From NCBI GenBank assembly GCA_018402425.1, contig JAGYIZ010000002.1, forward strand, positions 1-64,000: DNA of 64,000 bases, given 5' to 3'. Source of the DNA: Candidatus Atribacteria bacterium (GTDB lineage: Bacteria; Atribacterota; Phoenicimicrobiia; Phoenicimicrobiales; Stramentimicrobiaceae). The position numbers were made by a program, and so were the translations under genes. The notes below the pieces were generated by a model, which saw only the letters and a program-made list of their open reading frames with translations, was not told the DNA's origin and ran no database searches. Below, one piece after another: positions 17,913 to 27,594 of the stretch; the stretch's first letter is position 1; the number at the start of each line of letters is the position of its first letter.

Positions 17913-18290
17913 ATGGCGGTGAAGGAACGTCTTTTAAAGGAAATTAAATCACTAGATGAACCACAATTATATGAGTTGGAACAATATGTAGCATTTTTGA
18001 AGTTCCGTTCACGTTTTATGTTATCTCTATTGTCTGACGAAAAACAGATAGCTGAACTATATAATAAATTTGCAAAAGAGGATAGTAATTTTGCCGAGGA
18101 AGGTATGAATGATTATGTGGATGGTTTAATTAAGGAAGATAAACAATGCAACCTTCCAAATGATTCTGTTGCTTTATGCCATCAATTGCGTGTCTTAGAT
18201 AAGATTCGGTTACAACGGAAAATCGGAACTCTGAGCCAAACTATTTCTATGATTGAGAGAGTAATTCTAGTCACAATGGGGATGCTATAA
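17913..18290 (+). CDS. Antitoxin fused in frame to the C-terminus of a MazF/PemK-like toxin
   Basis: Residues 1-78 resemble a small antitoxin ('VKERLLKEIKSLDEPQLYEL', ending 'YVDGLIKEDKQ'). Residues 79-125 are the C-terminal part of a PemK/MazF toxin ('NDSVALCHQLRVLDKIRL' then 'KIGTLSQ'). At the junction the antitoxin codons overlap an ATG CAA CCT TCC AAA, which looks like the original toxin start. A deletion of the toxin core then joined the two in one frame. The catalytic first half of MazF is missing, so toxin activity is not expected. The end of the frame runs into a duplicated piece of hicB. Confidence 0.7.
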   Translation: MAVKERLLKEIKSLDEPQLYELEQYVAFLKFRSRFMLSLLSDEKQIAELYNKFAKEDSNFAEEGMNDYVDGLIKEDKQCNLPNDSVALCHQLRVLDKIRLQRKIGTLSQTISMIERVILVTMGML

Positions 18291-18345
18291 AGGATATTTA
18301 GAAAGTTTTTAAAAACATAATGAATTAATTACTTGTAATTAATTA
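18281..18345 (+). repeat. Duplicated 3' fragment of the upstream hicB
   Basis: 'gatgctataaaggatattta' followed by 'gaaagtttttaaaaacataa' at 18281-18320 matches, with few differences and indels, the end of hicB at 17587-17630 (encoding DAIKGYLESLEKHNEL). It is a truncated copy joined directly to the MazF remnant. Confidence 0.65.
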
Positions 18346-18499
18346 GTTATTTCGTTCATTAATTTATTGATTAATTAGTTATTATATATGTTGGCCTAGA
18401 TTATATAGCATACTAGCGGAATTGTATTGTGCCATGCATTTAGTGATTTTAACGCGATACTCGATACTGAATACTCGATACTGTTTGGGATTTAATGTT

Positions 18500-19060
18500 A
18501 AAAAAATTAAATAAAAAATTATCCCTAAATCAAAAGTTTTCTTAGTGAACTCATGATAGCTGTTGCCACTCCTTCATTTAGTAGCTATGGGGCTATTCAG
18601 GCTTTTAGCTACTTTTCCAAATAGTAAGATGATTCTAAAGAATAGGACAATAGCTACCAATTATGCTCAACAAATATTAGAGATTTTACAAAAATGGCGC
18701 TTTTTGAAAAAAAATAGGAAATGTCCTATCCGATAGCCGGGTTAAGTTTAATGTAGAAAGTTATTAACATTGATGTTGATCCTATTGATAAAATAACAAA
18801 GTGATTATTAAAGTAGATTGGGACGATAGAAATAACCAGGAAAAATTCGTTTCAATAAGCACTTTGATTTATGATAACCAGTCTATTGCAGAGAGAAGGT
18901 TCAGCTCCTGCAGCCATTATTATACGCTGATAGATATAACCTGTTGCCAGGAACCGATGACAGGTCTCAACCTTCACATATATATGCCGAAATAGTTGAT
19001 AAAAATGGTGATTTAATAATTGATTGGAATGATAGCATTTTATTTTGAGAGTTGATCTTT
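18500..19060 (+). pseudogene. Degraded PilV-like type IV minor prepilin
   Basis: Around 18545-18660 one can read, across shifts, 'ELMIAV' followed by text equivalent to a prepilin N-terminal helix, then 'NRTIATNYAQQILEIL' in frame. That is the PilV/GspI-type segment in which a long helix follows the GFTLxELxxA motif. Many indels and stops follow. Position, between the GspH-like gene and PilW/PilX-like remnants, supports the call. Confidence 0.5.
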
Positions 19061-20480
19061 ATTGAGATTTTGAGGTGTACCACTTGAAATATCTTATACA
19101 GTTCTTAAAATTATTCCGTGCCCGTACTCAGGAAAGCAGAAACATATTATGACCAGTATGATGAAGAAAGAGAAGGTTTTCATGAGAGTATAAAGGCAAA
19201 CAGCCGTGGAGGTGTCCGGAGAATTATATGATTCACTGACCTTAAAAATTACAAATGAAGCCGTATCAGTTATTTAACTGGGTAAAGAAATTATCAGCAC
19301 TGAAGGTAGGAGAAGATGGGACAGCAAATCTTACAGCAACAATTGTGGAGTTCAAGTCTTAATCCGGATAACCCGTAATTACTGACCCGGCAGTGATTTC
19401 TCCCTGATATCCGGACCAAGGAACTCTGGTTGATTTGTCCCTGCAATTGATGGTGTTGCTTATATTGACTTAATATCAGGGACAACTACGGTACTGCAAC
19501 ATGTGCAACGTCTAATTTATTGAGCCTGATAGCATAGATATTGAGATTGTCAATCCTGGATTAAACAATCTTAAATAGAAGCAGTAAACCAAACAATTTT
19601 ACAGCAGGGCTCAACAGATATAATTGTGACTTTGACTGGTATCTGGAAATCCTGTTCCTAGCGAGGAGATTTCATTTACAATTGATAATTCTGCATTAGG
19701 AAGCCTAGCCCCGGAAGCATACCTACTAATGTTGATGGACAAGCTGTAACATCTCTTACAATGAATTGGCAGTACTGCTATAATAACCTTACTCCTGGGA
19801 AGCTGAAGACGGGACTATTGTTTCAGATACAGTATCCGTTTTATGCAGAAACCTTATTTACTGTGGTACTGCTGATCCTTTAACAATTGCTGCTGAAGGT
19901 GGTTCACAACAATTTCAGCTGAATTAACCGATGCAGCTGGTAACTTTATTGAAAGTGAAATTATTAACTTTAGTATCTTAGAAGGAAATGGTTATTTCCA
20001 TAATAATATTAGTAATTAGTACTACCACTGAGCTTGGAAGTAACATCGGTTACACTTAATATTGATTCTGCGGGTACTATAACAGTTTATTCAGAAGCTA
20101 ATTGGCAAGGAGATCCTACTGTTGTTCTTGATTTTGCTGAAGTAATTTGTACCAGTGCCCCTATTTATCAGGTTGAAATATATCAACTGAACAAACAACA
20201 ATTTCGATTTGGGAGATACCTTAAATATTAAAGCTACGGTTGTGAAAACGAGGATCCAGTTAGTGGTATTGATGTGACATTTTCGTTAAATGATTACAGT
20301 AAAGCCGAAATAGACAATCAATCTACTTCTATAATAAAAACTACCGATGAGAATGGAGAGGCTTCAGTTGAGTTGAGTGGATTAGCTGGGTGAATCTGTG
20401 ACTGTAACGGCAGAATTGGAGGTGCGGTGATAGTGTTATGTGGTTGCAGAAAAGTCTCCAGGCCTAATGGGATTAGTAAA
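18960..20480 (+). pseudogene. Degraded repeat-containing Ig-like surface protein
   Basis: Scattered frames show bacterial Ig-like (Big/invasin-type) repeat text: 'IYAEIVDKNGDLIIDWND', 'LTAPSF'-like strands, 'EVTSVTLNIDSAGTITVYSE' (20034-20095) and 'TTDENGEASVELSGLAG' (20340-20395). The last pattern, D-x-N-G-x-A-x-V-x-L, is a strong Ig-like repeat marker. No frame exceeds about 65 residues. It may belong to the same polypeptide as the neighbouring pilin-like remnants or be a separate adhesin. Confidence 0.5.
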
Positions 20481-20867
20481 TAAATCCCCAAAGCATGGTA
20501 CTGGGAACAACGGAAAGAACAGGTATATTTAATATAAGTATTTTAAATAGCAATGTTGATTTGGAAAAAATGAAAATTTTTGAAATCTTAAGTAGTGTGT
20601 GAGAAGATTAAGAATTTGCTAATAAATGATACAGAAGTTTATTCAAATGATCCTGGAGCAGCTAATGGCACTGTGATTGCACTACAATCATATAATTATA
20701 ATTATTTTACTTTAGAAAAAAATAATCTTATGAAATTAAAATGATATTTGATGAAGGGTTACAAAAGAAAGATTGGACTATTGCAACTGTGTCCAGAAAC
20801 GCTAACTGAAATAACACCAAATATAACTTTTTATACTTAACTAAAATAATAGTAATAGGAAAAAATT

Positions 20868-21460
20868 AAATGATTGTACAAGATAAGTCTTTTAATATAA
20901 ATGGTTTTACATTGATAGAATTAATGGTTATTAGCGATATTAAAGCCTGATTCCTTATTGGGACAGTTTCATTTTTTGGTGGAGGTGTTCGTTCATGGAT
21001 ATCAGGTCAATATCAATTACAGACACAGAGAGATGCCCAGCTGTACCTCGACCAGATGGTCAAAGGAAATCAGAGAGGTGATAAATTATTAGCAGTGACT
21101 CTGATGAAATAATATTATAGTGAATACAACATTCTTTCAAGGAATGCGATAAAATACAGCTGGCCTGGTATTTCAGGCGACAGCATAGCTCTGGGAAAAT
21201 TGAAACGGAACTCCTGCTCCTTTTTAGATAATGTGCCTTTTCCCTGACTTATTTAAATCAATCCAGATTATAATGACTAATAAAGTATTATCAAAGCAGA
21301 GGTTGTAATCGACCTACAGCTAGATCTGGATGATGCAACAACCGGTAGAAATCCGGATATGCATCTTAAATACCGAGAAAAATTAATTTGAGAATTTTGA
21401 AATGAAGCCAGATACTGGTGAATAATAAAATTATCCAAAAATAATAATTTGTTTATTTGA
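20868..21460 (+). pseudogene. Degraded PilW/GspJ-like minor prepilin
   Basis: ATG at about 20870 opens 'MIVQDKSFNINGFTLIELMV', a good type III prepilin leader and motif. After a shift near 20930 it continues 'GGGVRSWISGQYQLQTQRDA' and 'QLYLDQMVK', the typical PilW/PulJ neck helix. Further shifts destroy the head domain. Confidence 0.6.
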
Positions 21461-21477
21461 AAAAGAGGAATGAAAAT

Positions 21478-22930
21478 ATGGTGAATTATTTTAGAATTAA
21501 TAAATAAAAATAATCACTAAAATATGCAGTCTAAACGGAATGGCATTATTAAATGTATTGATATTTACATTTTGTGATATGGTAAACATTGTGATTGCAA
21601 TGCTTGTTATGGCACAAAAAACGATACCAAGCTGTCTACTTTGCAGCGTGATTCTACAAGCTTTCTATCTTGCTGAATCAGAATTGAAGAAACAGTATGG
21701 AGATTAAATAATCCGGATTTGGAAATGGAATATTTACAGATGATATTGGATATCTTGAAGATGATCTTCGTTTGGGAAATTATGATTATCCACCAGTGAG
21801 TGAAGTGAATATTATAATGTTAGATTGAACCTATTCGGAAGTGTTTGAAGAGAAGCGGTTGAAAAATAAAGACTGGGTAGTGATTACGTCAAAGCAGGTG
21901 AGTGAAAGGAAACGGAAGATATTAGTGGTAAAGGACAATCCAAATTAGTTTGCGGTATAGCCTCGATCAAGATGGCATTCTTTATGACAAAGCAATATTA
22001 ACAAACCATAGCAAATAACTTTAAACGGATTTCCTTCATTTATGGAGGATATACACTCTAATTATGGTATTGATACCTGAACAAATAATCTTAGTGATAT
22101 TAACTTTGATGGAACAGCATTTACTTCCAATTATTCCTGATGATTATCCCAATACACCCTATAGCGCTCGTGATTTTAGATGATACTGATAATGAGTGAT
22201 TTTTCAGGGCTGGTAACTGGCCTACAATGGATATCCCGCCGGTTCCTTACTATTCCAAAGATGATGTGGTAGGATTGGAAGATTTATGAAAACACTCATC
22301 TTCAAATTCTAGCCTACTGAAGTAGGGACAAACTATTTCCCTAATGGTTTTGATTCAAAAATTATGATATGGATGTTTGAATTTACTGGAGTTATTTATG
22401 TTGAAGGATGGTATCATTTTAGAAATGGCGATTCTCTTACTATAAATGATGAATTGCCTAGTGATTTGCCCAAGACTAATCCGGATGACCCCTAATGATT
22501 CCTCCAGGAACCATGGAATTTAAAAGCAGCTCTAATCTTACCTAACTAAGAAGTGACCCTGTTCCGGAAGGTGCTTACCCTGGACCAGCCTTTTGCAGCT
22601 ATGGAGATGTTTTTGCTGTCCTGCTTCTTCATCAATAAATAACGTCATGCAATCACAGGTAGTTATTACAGCGATGAAGGAAGCTAATGCCTGGAGGAAT
22701 GGTAGATTTTAGAAGTGAATCAGTTATTTTAGGATCAGTAGTTGCAGAAGTATGGATGCATAATAAGACAACTATAAATTATGACGGTGATTTTATGGAC
22801 AACTTTACTGCTGTTACACTGTATGGGGATGAAAAGATGTGACAAAGTCTCCTGGCAAGAGATTATTTTGAAATCATTAAAGATATCAAACGTATAATTG
22901 ATTGAATTATATTGATAAACAAGCAATAAA
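21478..22930 (+). pseudogene. Degraded PilX-like minor prepilin / pilus assembly protein
   Basis: Near 21535 'NGMALLNVLIFTF' followed by 'IAMLVMAQ' and, after shifts, 'AFYLAESE...EETVWRLN' match the PilX N-terminal pattern (G-x-A-L-x-x-x-L, then R-x-A-x-Y-x-A-E-A/S-G). Downstream text such as 'FTGVIYVEGWYHF' and 'DSLTINDELPSDLP' (22380-22470) fits the repeated 'GVIYVEG' beta-helix-like part seen in long PilX-type proteins. Many indels. Confidence 0.55.
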
Positions 22931-23196
22931 TTAAATTTAAAAACATAAATAATGTAATATTTATAAAAGTGCTAATTCATATGAAGTAATTGCCAAATAC
23001 AAAAGAATTAATATATATAGTAAAATAACAAAAATTTTTGCTGATTGTGTTTTAAAAACCCTCTGTCTATAACATGATATTTTTGGTATTTTAAAATAGT
23101 CATTAGTATCAGTATATAGTATAGGCATAATATGTAGGAATATCTCGAAGAGGCCATGATATTTCTAATATAATGTAAATACCTGGAATAAATGGA

Positions 23197-23245
23197 TGAG
23201 ATTGCCACGCCTACCTCTTAACATTGGTTAGGGCAGGCTTACAAT
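23197..23245. repeat. Imperfect-palindrome repeat, left copy
   Basis: 'tgagattgccacgcctacct' followed by 'cttaacattggttagggcag' and gcttacaat. A near-identical copy is at 24426-24475. The element is an imperfect inverted repeat (attgc...gcct...taac / ggtta...aggc...gcaat). The two copies bracket a segment of about 1.2 kb that contains only toxin-antitoxin genes. Confidence 0.75.
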
Positions 23246-23282
23246 ATTAAGTGTTATAATTATATATTTTTGGAGTTAAGTA

Positions 23283-23665
23283 ATGGAAAGAAAAAGAAAA
23301 ATTGAAAATACCATCTTCCAATTATTGTTTTGAAATGGATGAAGATGGTTGTCTATAGTTAGTTATCATGTTACAGGTTGCCACTCTATGGTGAAAATGA
23401 TGAAGCATTGAAAAACATTACAAGTAATCGATATGTGTGAAGAAACAGAGTGAAAATTAAATAAATTGTTGGGTTTAGAAGTTGGAAGATTTGCCAAATA
23501 CATAAACTTCCAGCAATTAAAGGAGTAAAGAACTAGTAAAATTTACAAAAAAATAAATTTTAATATTAGAACAAAGGGATCTCCTGTAAGGGTAGATGAT
23601 GGAAGAGCCTACCGTTACTGTGCACACAAAAAGAAGAATGTTATAAGGTGATATCTTTAGGATAG
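23283..23665 (+). pseudogene. Degraded hicBA-like pair
   Basis: From the ATG at 23283 the text in shifting frames includes 'MDEDGC', 'VSYHVTGCHSM', 'EALKNIT' and 'VIDMCEETE', equivalent to a HicB core (DEDGxxxVxxPxLxGCxSxG...EALxNI). After 23580 'DGRA', 'VTVH' and 'KKNVI' resemble the V-P-x-H segment of HicA. No complete frame remains. It lies directly before the intact mntA-hepT pair. Confidence 0.45.
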
Positions 23666-23677
23666 GAGAATGGTTCG

Positions 23678-23986
23678 ATGAAAAAGTTTGGTATTAAGGT
23701 ACCAAAGCGTAATATCTCTGAGTTTTGTAAACGGAATCATATCCGAAGCCTATCTTTGTTTGGCTCTATTTTGCGATATGATTTTTCGCAGAGTAGTGAT
23801 ATTGATTTGCTTGTTGAGTTTGAAGCTGATTATGTGCCGGGGTTTTTTGATTTGATCGAGATGGAAGAAGAACTTTCTTCTATATTCGGCGGGCGGAAAG
23901 TCGATTTAAAAACTCCCGATGACTTAAGTAGATACTTTCGTGATGATGTGATAGCAGAGGCTGAGGCGGTGTACCTTGAAAGCTGA
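23678..23986 (+). CDS. mntA: MntA-type nucleotidyltransferase antitoxin
   Basis: This 102-residue minimal nucleotidyltransferase has the signature 'LFGSILRYDFSQSSDIDLLV' (GS-x9-D-x-D, residues 28-47) and a third acidic site near 'RKVDLKTPDDL'. In MntA-HepT systems this enzyme AMPylates Tyr of the HepT toxin and so silences it. The stop overlaps the hepT start by 11 bp. The gene is intact, and its codon usage and GC content are slightly higher than those of the surrounding decayed DNA, consistent with recent acquisition. Confidence 0.85.
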   Translation: MKKFGIKVPKRNISEFCKRNHIRSLSLFGSILRYDFSQSSDIDLLVEFEADYVPGFFDLIEMEEELSSIFGGRKVDLKTPDDLSRYFRDDVIAEAEAVYLES

Positions 23987-24314
23987 TTTGGTTCGTATTC
24001 ATCATATGCTTGATGCAACGCGTGAAATATTAGCGTTTTCTGATGATAAAATACGGCTTGATCTGGATACTGATAGGATGTTGTGTCTCTCACTTATCCA
24101 TTTATTGGAGATTATTGGTGAGGCGTCGGTCGGTGTTTCTTCAGAGTTCAAAGAGAAATACCCTCAAATTCGCTGGAGTAATATTGTCGGGATGCGTAAC
24201 CGACTTATTCACGGCTATTATGACATAAACATAAATATTGTCTGGAAAACTATTAAAGAAGATATTCCTCCTCTAAACGCAGACCTAGAAAAAATTGTTG
24301 AATACGAGGAATAA
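23976..24314 (+). CDS. hepT: HepT-type HEPN toxin (DUF86)
   Basis: This 112-residue all-helical HEPN ribonuclease starts at TTG. The catalytic and modified motif R-x4-6-H-x-Y is present as 'RNRLIHGYYD' (residues 72-81), with the Tyr that MntA AMPylates. HepT enzymes cleave RNA; with MntA they form the type VII toxin-antitoxin class. It is intact and full length. Confidence 0.87.
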   Translation: MKADLVRIHHMLDATREILAFSDDKIRLDLDTDRMLCLSLIHLLEIIGEASVGVSSEFKEKYPQIRWSNIVGMRNRLIHGYYDININIVWKTIKEDIPPLNADLEKIVEYEE

Positions 24315-24425
24315 CTTTAAATAAGCAATCTTAAAAAATAATTGATACAAAGTTTTTAAACCTTTATGGACTAGATACTAATTTAACAGTGTACTATATA
24401 TGTAGTACGTTATACTTTTTAAAAC

Positions 24426-24475
24426 TGAGATTGCCACGCCTACCTCTTAACATTGGTTAAGGGCAGGCTCGCAAT
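24426..24475. repeat. Imperfect-palindrome repeat, right copy
   Basis: Copy of the 23197-23245 element in the same orientation: 'gagattgccacgcctacctc', 'ttaacattggttaagggcag', gctcgcaat. Followed by 'aactgtaaactaaaaactaa' words up to the pilM gene. No gene between 24315 and 24604. Confidence 0.75.
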
Positions 24476-24604
24476 GACAATACTAGATTTAATGTTTTTT
24501 ATTTGTTTTTAACTGTAAACTAAAAACTAATAACTGAAAACTGTATTTACTAACGACTGACGACAATTTAGACTTGATACTCGATACTAATTAAAGGAGC
24601 AAAA

Positions 24605-25735
24605 ATGCTGGCAATAGACTTTGGTGCACGTTCAATCAAGGCAGTACAATTAAGCAGGACCGGTGATGGTTACCGTTTGGATAATTTTGGAATGGTTTTA
24701 ACCCCTCCGGGAAGCGTTTTACATGGTGAGATTAAAGATGTAGATGCTGTAACTCAAGCATTAGCAAAAATGCTCCGAAAAAAAGGAATTCATGAAAGAA
24801 ACGTTAATATCAGTATAACTGGTCAAAAAGTTATTGTTCGCGAAATTACTACCCCAATAATGAATGAGAAAGAACTAATGGATGGATTACAGTGGGAAGC
24901 CCCCAAATATGTTCCCTATGATTTAAAGGAATCTTTGCTGGATGCCAAAAAAATCGAAGAGTTAGAAGAAAAAGAGGGCAACAAAATGATGAAGGTCCTG
25001 TTGGTAGCTGCCCCCAAAAGTCTGGTGAATCAACAGATTGAAGTTCTAAAAAATGTAAAAATACAACCCCGGGTAGTTGATATCGTATCAAATGCACAAA
25101 TACGCGCATTTGAAAATTATCTCACCCCTGTATCTCCCAATGAAGAAGACGGAAATAAAATGGATGTTATCCTCTCTATGGGTGCCAGTACCACTGAAAT
25201 TACCTTGATTGAAGGAGACAGACTAAAATTCACCCGTACCATTCTGAAGGGAGGAAATGATATTACCAGGTTAATAGAGAAGAAGTTGGAAGTTCCCTTT
25301 AACGAAGCAGAGATACTAAAACGTAGAATTGGGCTTTCCTTACCTGTAGAGCCTGCTAAAAAAGAAGAATCAGAGATGCCACCCGAAGAAAAAACGTCCC
25401 GAGAGCCGGAAGAAGATGCTATTCCCAATGAAGAAGAAATTACCAAGTTAGTTAAAAATGGTGTTCATGATATATTTAATGAAATAAGAAAATCTCTTAA
25501 TTATTATAAGACTCAATATCAAAAAGTGACTTATCAGAGAATTATTTTAAGTGGAGGAATGGCTGCAATGTCCAATATTGGGCAGGTCCTAAAGCAACAG
25601 TTTGGTATTACGGTAGTAATGGCCAACCCATTAAAGGGTATCACTGTAAATCAAAACGATGTAAATTTAGAAAACCTGGATAAATATAAAAGATGCCTAT
25701 CTACTGCCATTGGATTGGCAAAAAGAGAAAGGTAA
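24605..25735 (+). CDS. pilM: Type IV pilus assembly protein PilM
   Basis: This 376-residue actin-like ATPase is the cytoplasmic ring partner of PilN in the pilus alignment complex. It opens 'MLAIDFGARSIKAVQLSRTG' (ASKHA phosphate-1 motif) and has 'DVILSMGASTTEITLIEGD' near 190 (phosphate-2) and 'RIILSGGMAAMSNIGQVL' near 315 (adenosine motif). An acidic, Glu/Pro-rich insert (about 250-285) separates the subdomains. It is the first gene of a tight pilMNOPQ operon and has an AAAGGAG site before ATG. Confidence 0.92.
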   Translation: MLAIDFGARSIKAVQLSRTGDGYRLDNFGMVLTPPGSVLHGEIKDVDAVTQALAKMLRKKGIHERNVNISITGQKVIVREITTPIMNEKELMDGLQWEAPKYVPYDLKESLLDAKKIEELEEKEGNKMMKVLLVAAPKSLVNQQIEVLKNVKIQPRVVDIVSNAQIRAFENYLTPVSPNEEDGNKMDVILSMGASTTEITLIEGDRLKFTRTILKGGNDITRLIEKKLEVPFNEAEILKRRIGLSLPVEPAKKEESEMPPEEKTSREPEEDAIPNEEEITKLVKNGVHDIFNEIRKSLNYYKTQYQKVTYQRIILSGGMAAMSNIGQVLKQQFGITVVMANPLKGITVNQNDVNLENLDKYKRCLSTAIGLAKRER

Positions 25736-25745
25736 GACATAAAGT

Positions 25746-26363
25746 ATGGCAAAAAATAAAAACATAATTCGGGACATTAATCTTCTACCAGAGGAATATA
25801 GAGAAAAAGAGAAATTCAATTTTTTAAGGACACTATTCGTTGTTTTTATTATTCTTTTATTTGCCGGTTCAGGTTATCTATATCTAACCCTTGAAAATGA
25901 AATTTATACCAAAGAAAATGAAGTTAAAAATCTTGAGGTACAGCTTGCTTCAATTGAAAAAGTTATTCAAGAAGTAAGAAACCTGGAGAAGGATAAAGCA
26001 GAGCTGGCTGAAAGAGTAGAAGTTATTGAAAATTTGATTAAAAATCAATCCCGGCTAACCAGGGTATTGGGTGATTTTAGTGAAACAACATTGTCAGAAG
26101 TCTGGCTGAACAACTTGAGCATTAATGCTAACCAGACCTTCAGTTTTTCTGCCAATACTTTTAATAATTACCTTATTGCCCAGTATATGAATACCCTTAA
26201 AGATCATGAGCGATTTGACGCTATCGAACTACAGTATATTCGTAAACAAAGTACCAGAATAGCGGAATATGACAGGAGTGTTGATACAGTCAATTTTCAA
26301 CTTTCCGGTGTCTTTATCCCTTATCGTATGACAGAAGAAACAAAAAATGTGCAAGGTAAATAG
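25746..26363 (+). CDS. pilN: Type IV pilus assembly protein PilN
   Basis: This 205-residue inner-membrane protein has the PilM-binding motif at its cytoplasmic N-terminus ('IRDINLLPEEYREKEK', residues 8-23), a single membrane helix (about 27-50), a coiled coil (55-100) and a ferredoxin-like periplasmic domain. The spacing to pilM is 10 bp. It links the cytoplasmic ATPase ring to PilO and PilP. Confidence 0.9.
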   Translation: MAKNKNIIRDINLLPEEYREKEKFNFLRTLFVVFIILLFAGSGYLYLTLENEIYTKENEVKNLEVQLASIEKVIQEVRNLEKDKAELAERVEVIENLIKNQSRLTRVLGDFSETTLSEVWLNNLSINANQTFSFSANTFNNYLIAQYMNTLKDHERFDAIELQYIRKQSTRIAEYDRSVDTVNFQLSGVFIPYRMTEETKNVQGK

Positions 26364-26375
26364 AGGAGTTTTATT

Positions 26376-26927
26376 TTGAAGATAAGTAAAAGAATGAAAA
26401 TTGTTATATTTATAATTTTTTTAGTTGTATTTGCTTATCTTAACTATTCCTTTATTTATCAGCCCAGGAAAATAAGGATAGAGGAGTTGGATCAGCAGAT
26501 AAGCTCTCTTCATACTAAAATAGAAGAAGGTAGGCGCATTGCTGCCCGTCTGGACGACTTAAAAAAAGAATATGCTGAACTTACCGAGAGATTGGAATTT
26601 GTAGAAGTACTATTGCCCAAAGAAAAAGATATACCTGATTTCCTGGTTCTCCTGCAGGAAACCATGGATGAATTCAATATTAACTTTACTAATTTTTCAC
26701 CTCAAAAATTAGTACAGGAAAGAGATGCTATTTATGCACGCTTACCTATTAATTTAACCTATACTGCCAATTATTTTGAAACCATTGAATTTTTAGATAG
26801 ATTGGAAAATTTTCCCAGAATTGTTGATGTGAAAGATTTAAAACTTAACCCAGCAGGTGATGATAAAGAAACTGTAAATATAACCATGAGCATGTTTACC
26901 TATGTCTTAACGAAAGGAACACAGTAA
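26376..26927 (+). CDS. pilO: Type IV pilus assembly protein PilO
   Basis: This 183-residue protein starts at TTG (AGGAG upstream) and has one membrane helix (about 9-27), a coiled coil (35-75, 'EELDQQISSLHTKIEEGRRI') and a C-terminal ferredoxin-like domain containing 'LPKEKDIPDFLVLLQE'. It heterodimerises with PilN in the periplasm. Length and order are typical. Confidence 0.9.
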   Translation: MKISKRMKIVIFIIFLVVFAYLNYSFIYQPRKIRIEELDQQISSLHTKIEEGRRIAARLDDLKKEYAELTERLEFVEVLLPKEKDIPDFLVLLQETMDEFNINFTNFSPQKLVQERDAIYARLPINLTYTANYFETIEFLDRLENFPRIVDVKDLKLNPAGDDKETVNITMSMFTYVLTKGTQ

Positions 26928-26928
26928 A

Positions 26929-27594
26929 TTGAGCAGGTTAAACCGTATTTTATTGATCATAGTGATTATATTGGCTATAATAACTGCTATTTTATGGTTT
27001 TTCCCTGATGTATTATCTTCATTATCTGAATTAAATCCATTTGGCGGCGGAGAGGATACAGCTTCGACAACTATAAGTAGTTCAAATGTGACTGAAAACC
27101 GCACAAATACCACAACTACTCCCGGCAATGCTGCTAACACTGTTGAGGGTAATAGCCTGGAAGAAAATGAGGAAGAGCTAAGTCCATTTGAAGAGGAAAT
27201 AAGACAAAGACATGAAAGTTATCAGACAAAGGTCTTTACATATGAACCGTATGAACCGCCTGTAGCACGTAACCCTTTCCAACGTATGGTTAGCACGGTC
27301 TATTTAGAGGAAGAAGAGGAAAGGCTGGCAGGTGAATTAGCTACCGAAGAAGATGTCCGGCGATTTGTTCAACCGGAACTACCACCGGACAGTAATTTTA
27401 CCGGATTAATTTCAGCCGGCGATGAACGCTTGGCTATACTGAAAATTGATAATGAAACTTATATTGCCAAAGAAAGTGATATTATCTTAGATAAATATTT
27501 AGTTAAGTCGATTCAGGATGAAAAAGTAATTATCGATATTAACGGTTATGAGATTTCACTACAATTAGGAGGTGGGGGAGCAACCAATGATTGA
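26929..27594 (+). CDS. pilP: PilP-like pilus assembly protein
   Basis: This 221-residue protein has an N-terminal membrane segment (about 4-27) instead of the usual lipobox, a low-complexity Ser/Thr/Asn linker (40-75) and a C-terminal beta domain ('GLISAGDERLAILKIDNETY' near 163) resembling the PilP fold that contacts the secretin. The TTG start lies 1 bp after the pilO stop, and the gene overlaps pilQ. The call relies on position plus the weak C-terminal pattern. Confidence 0.75.
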   Translation: MSRLNRILLIIVIILAIITAILWFFPDVLSSLSELNPFGGGEDTASTTISSSNVTENRTNTTTTPGNAANTVEGNSLEENEEELSPFEEEIRQRHESYQTKVFTYEPYEPPVARNPFQRMVSTVYLEEEEERLAGELATEEDVRRFVQPELPPDSNFTGLISAGDERLAILKIDNETYIAKESDIILDKYLVKSIQDEKVIIDINGYEISLQLGGGGATND

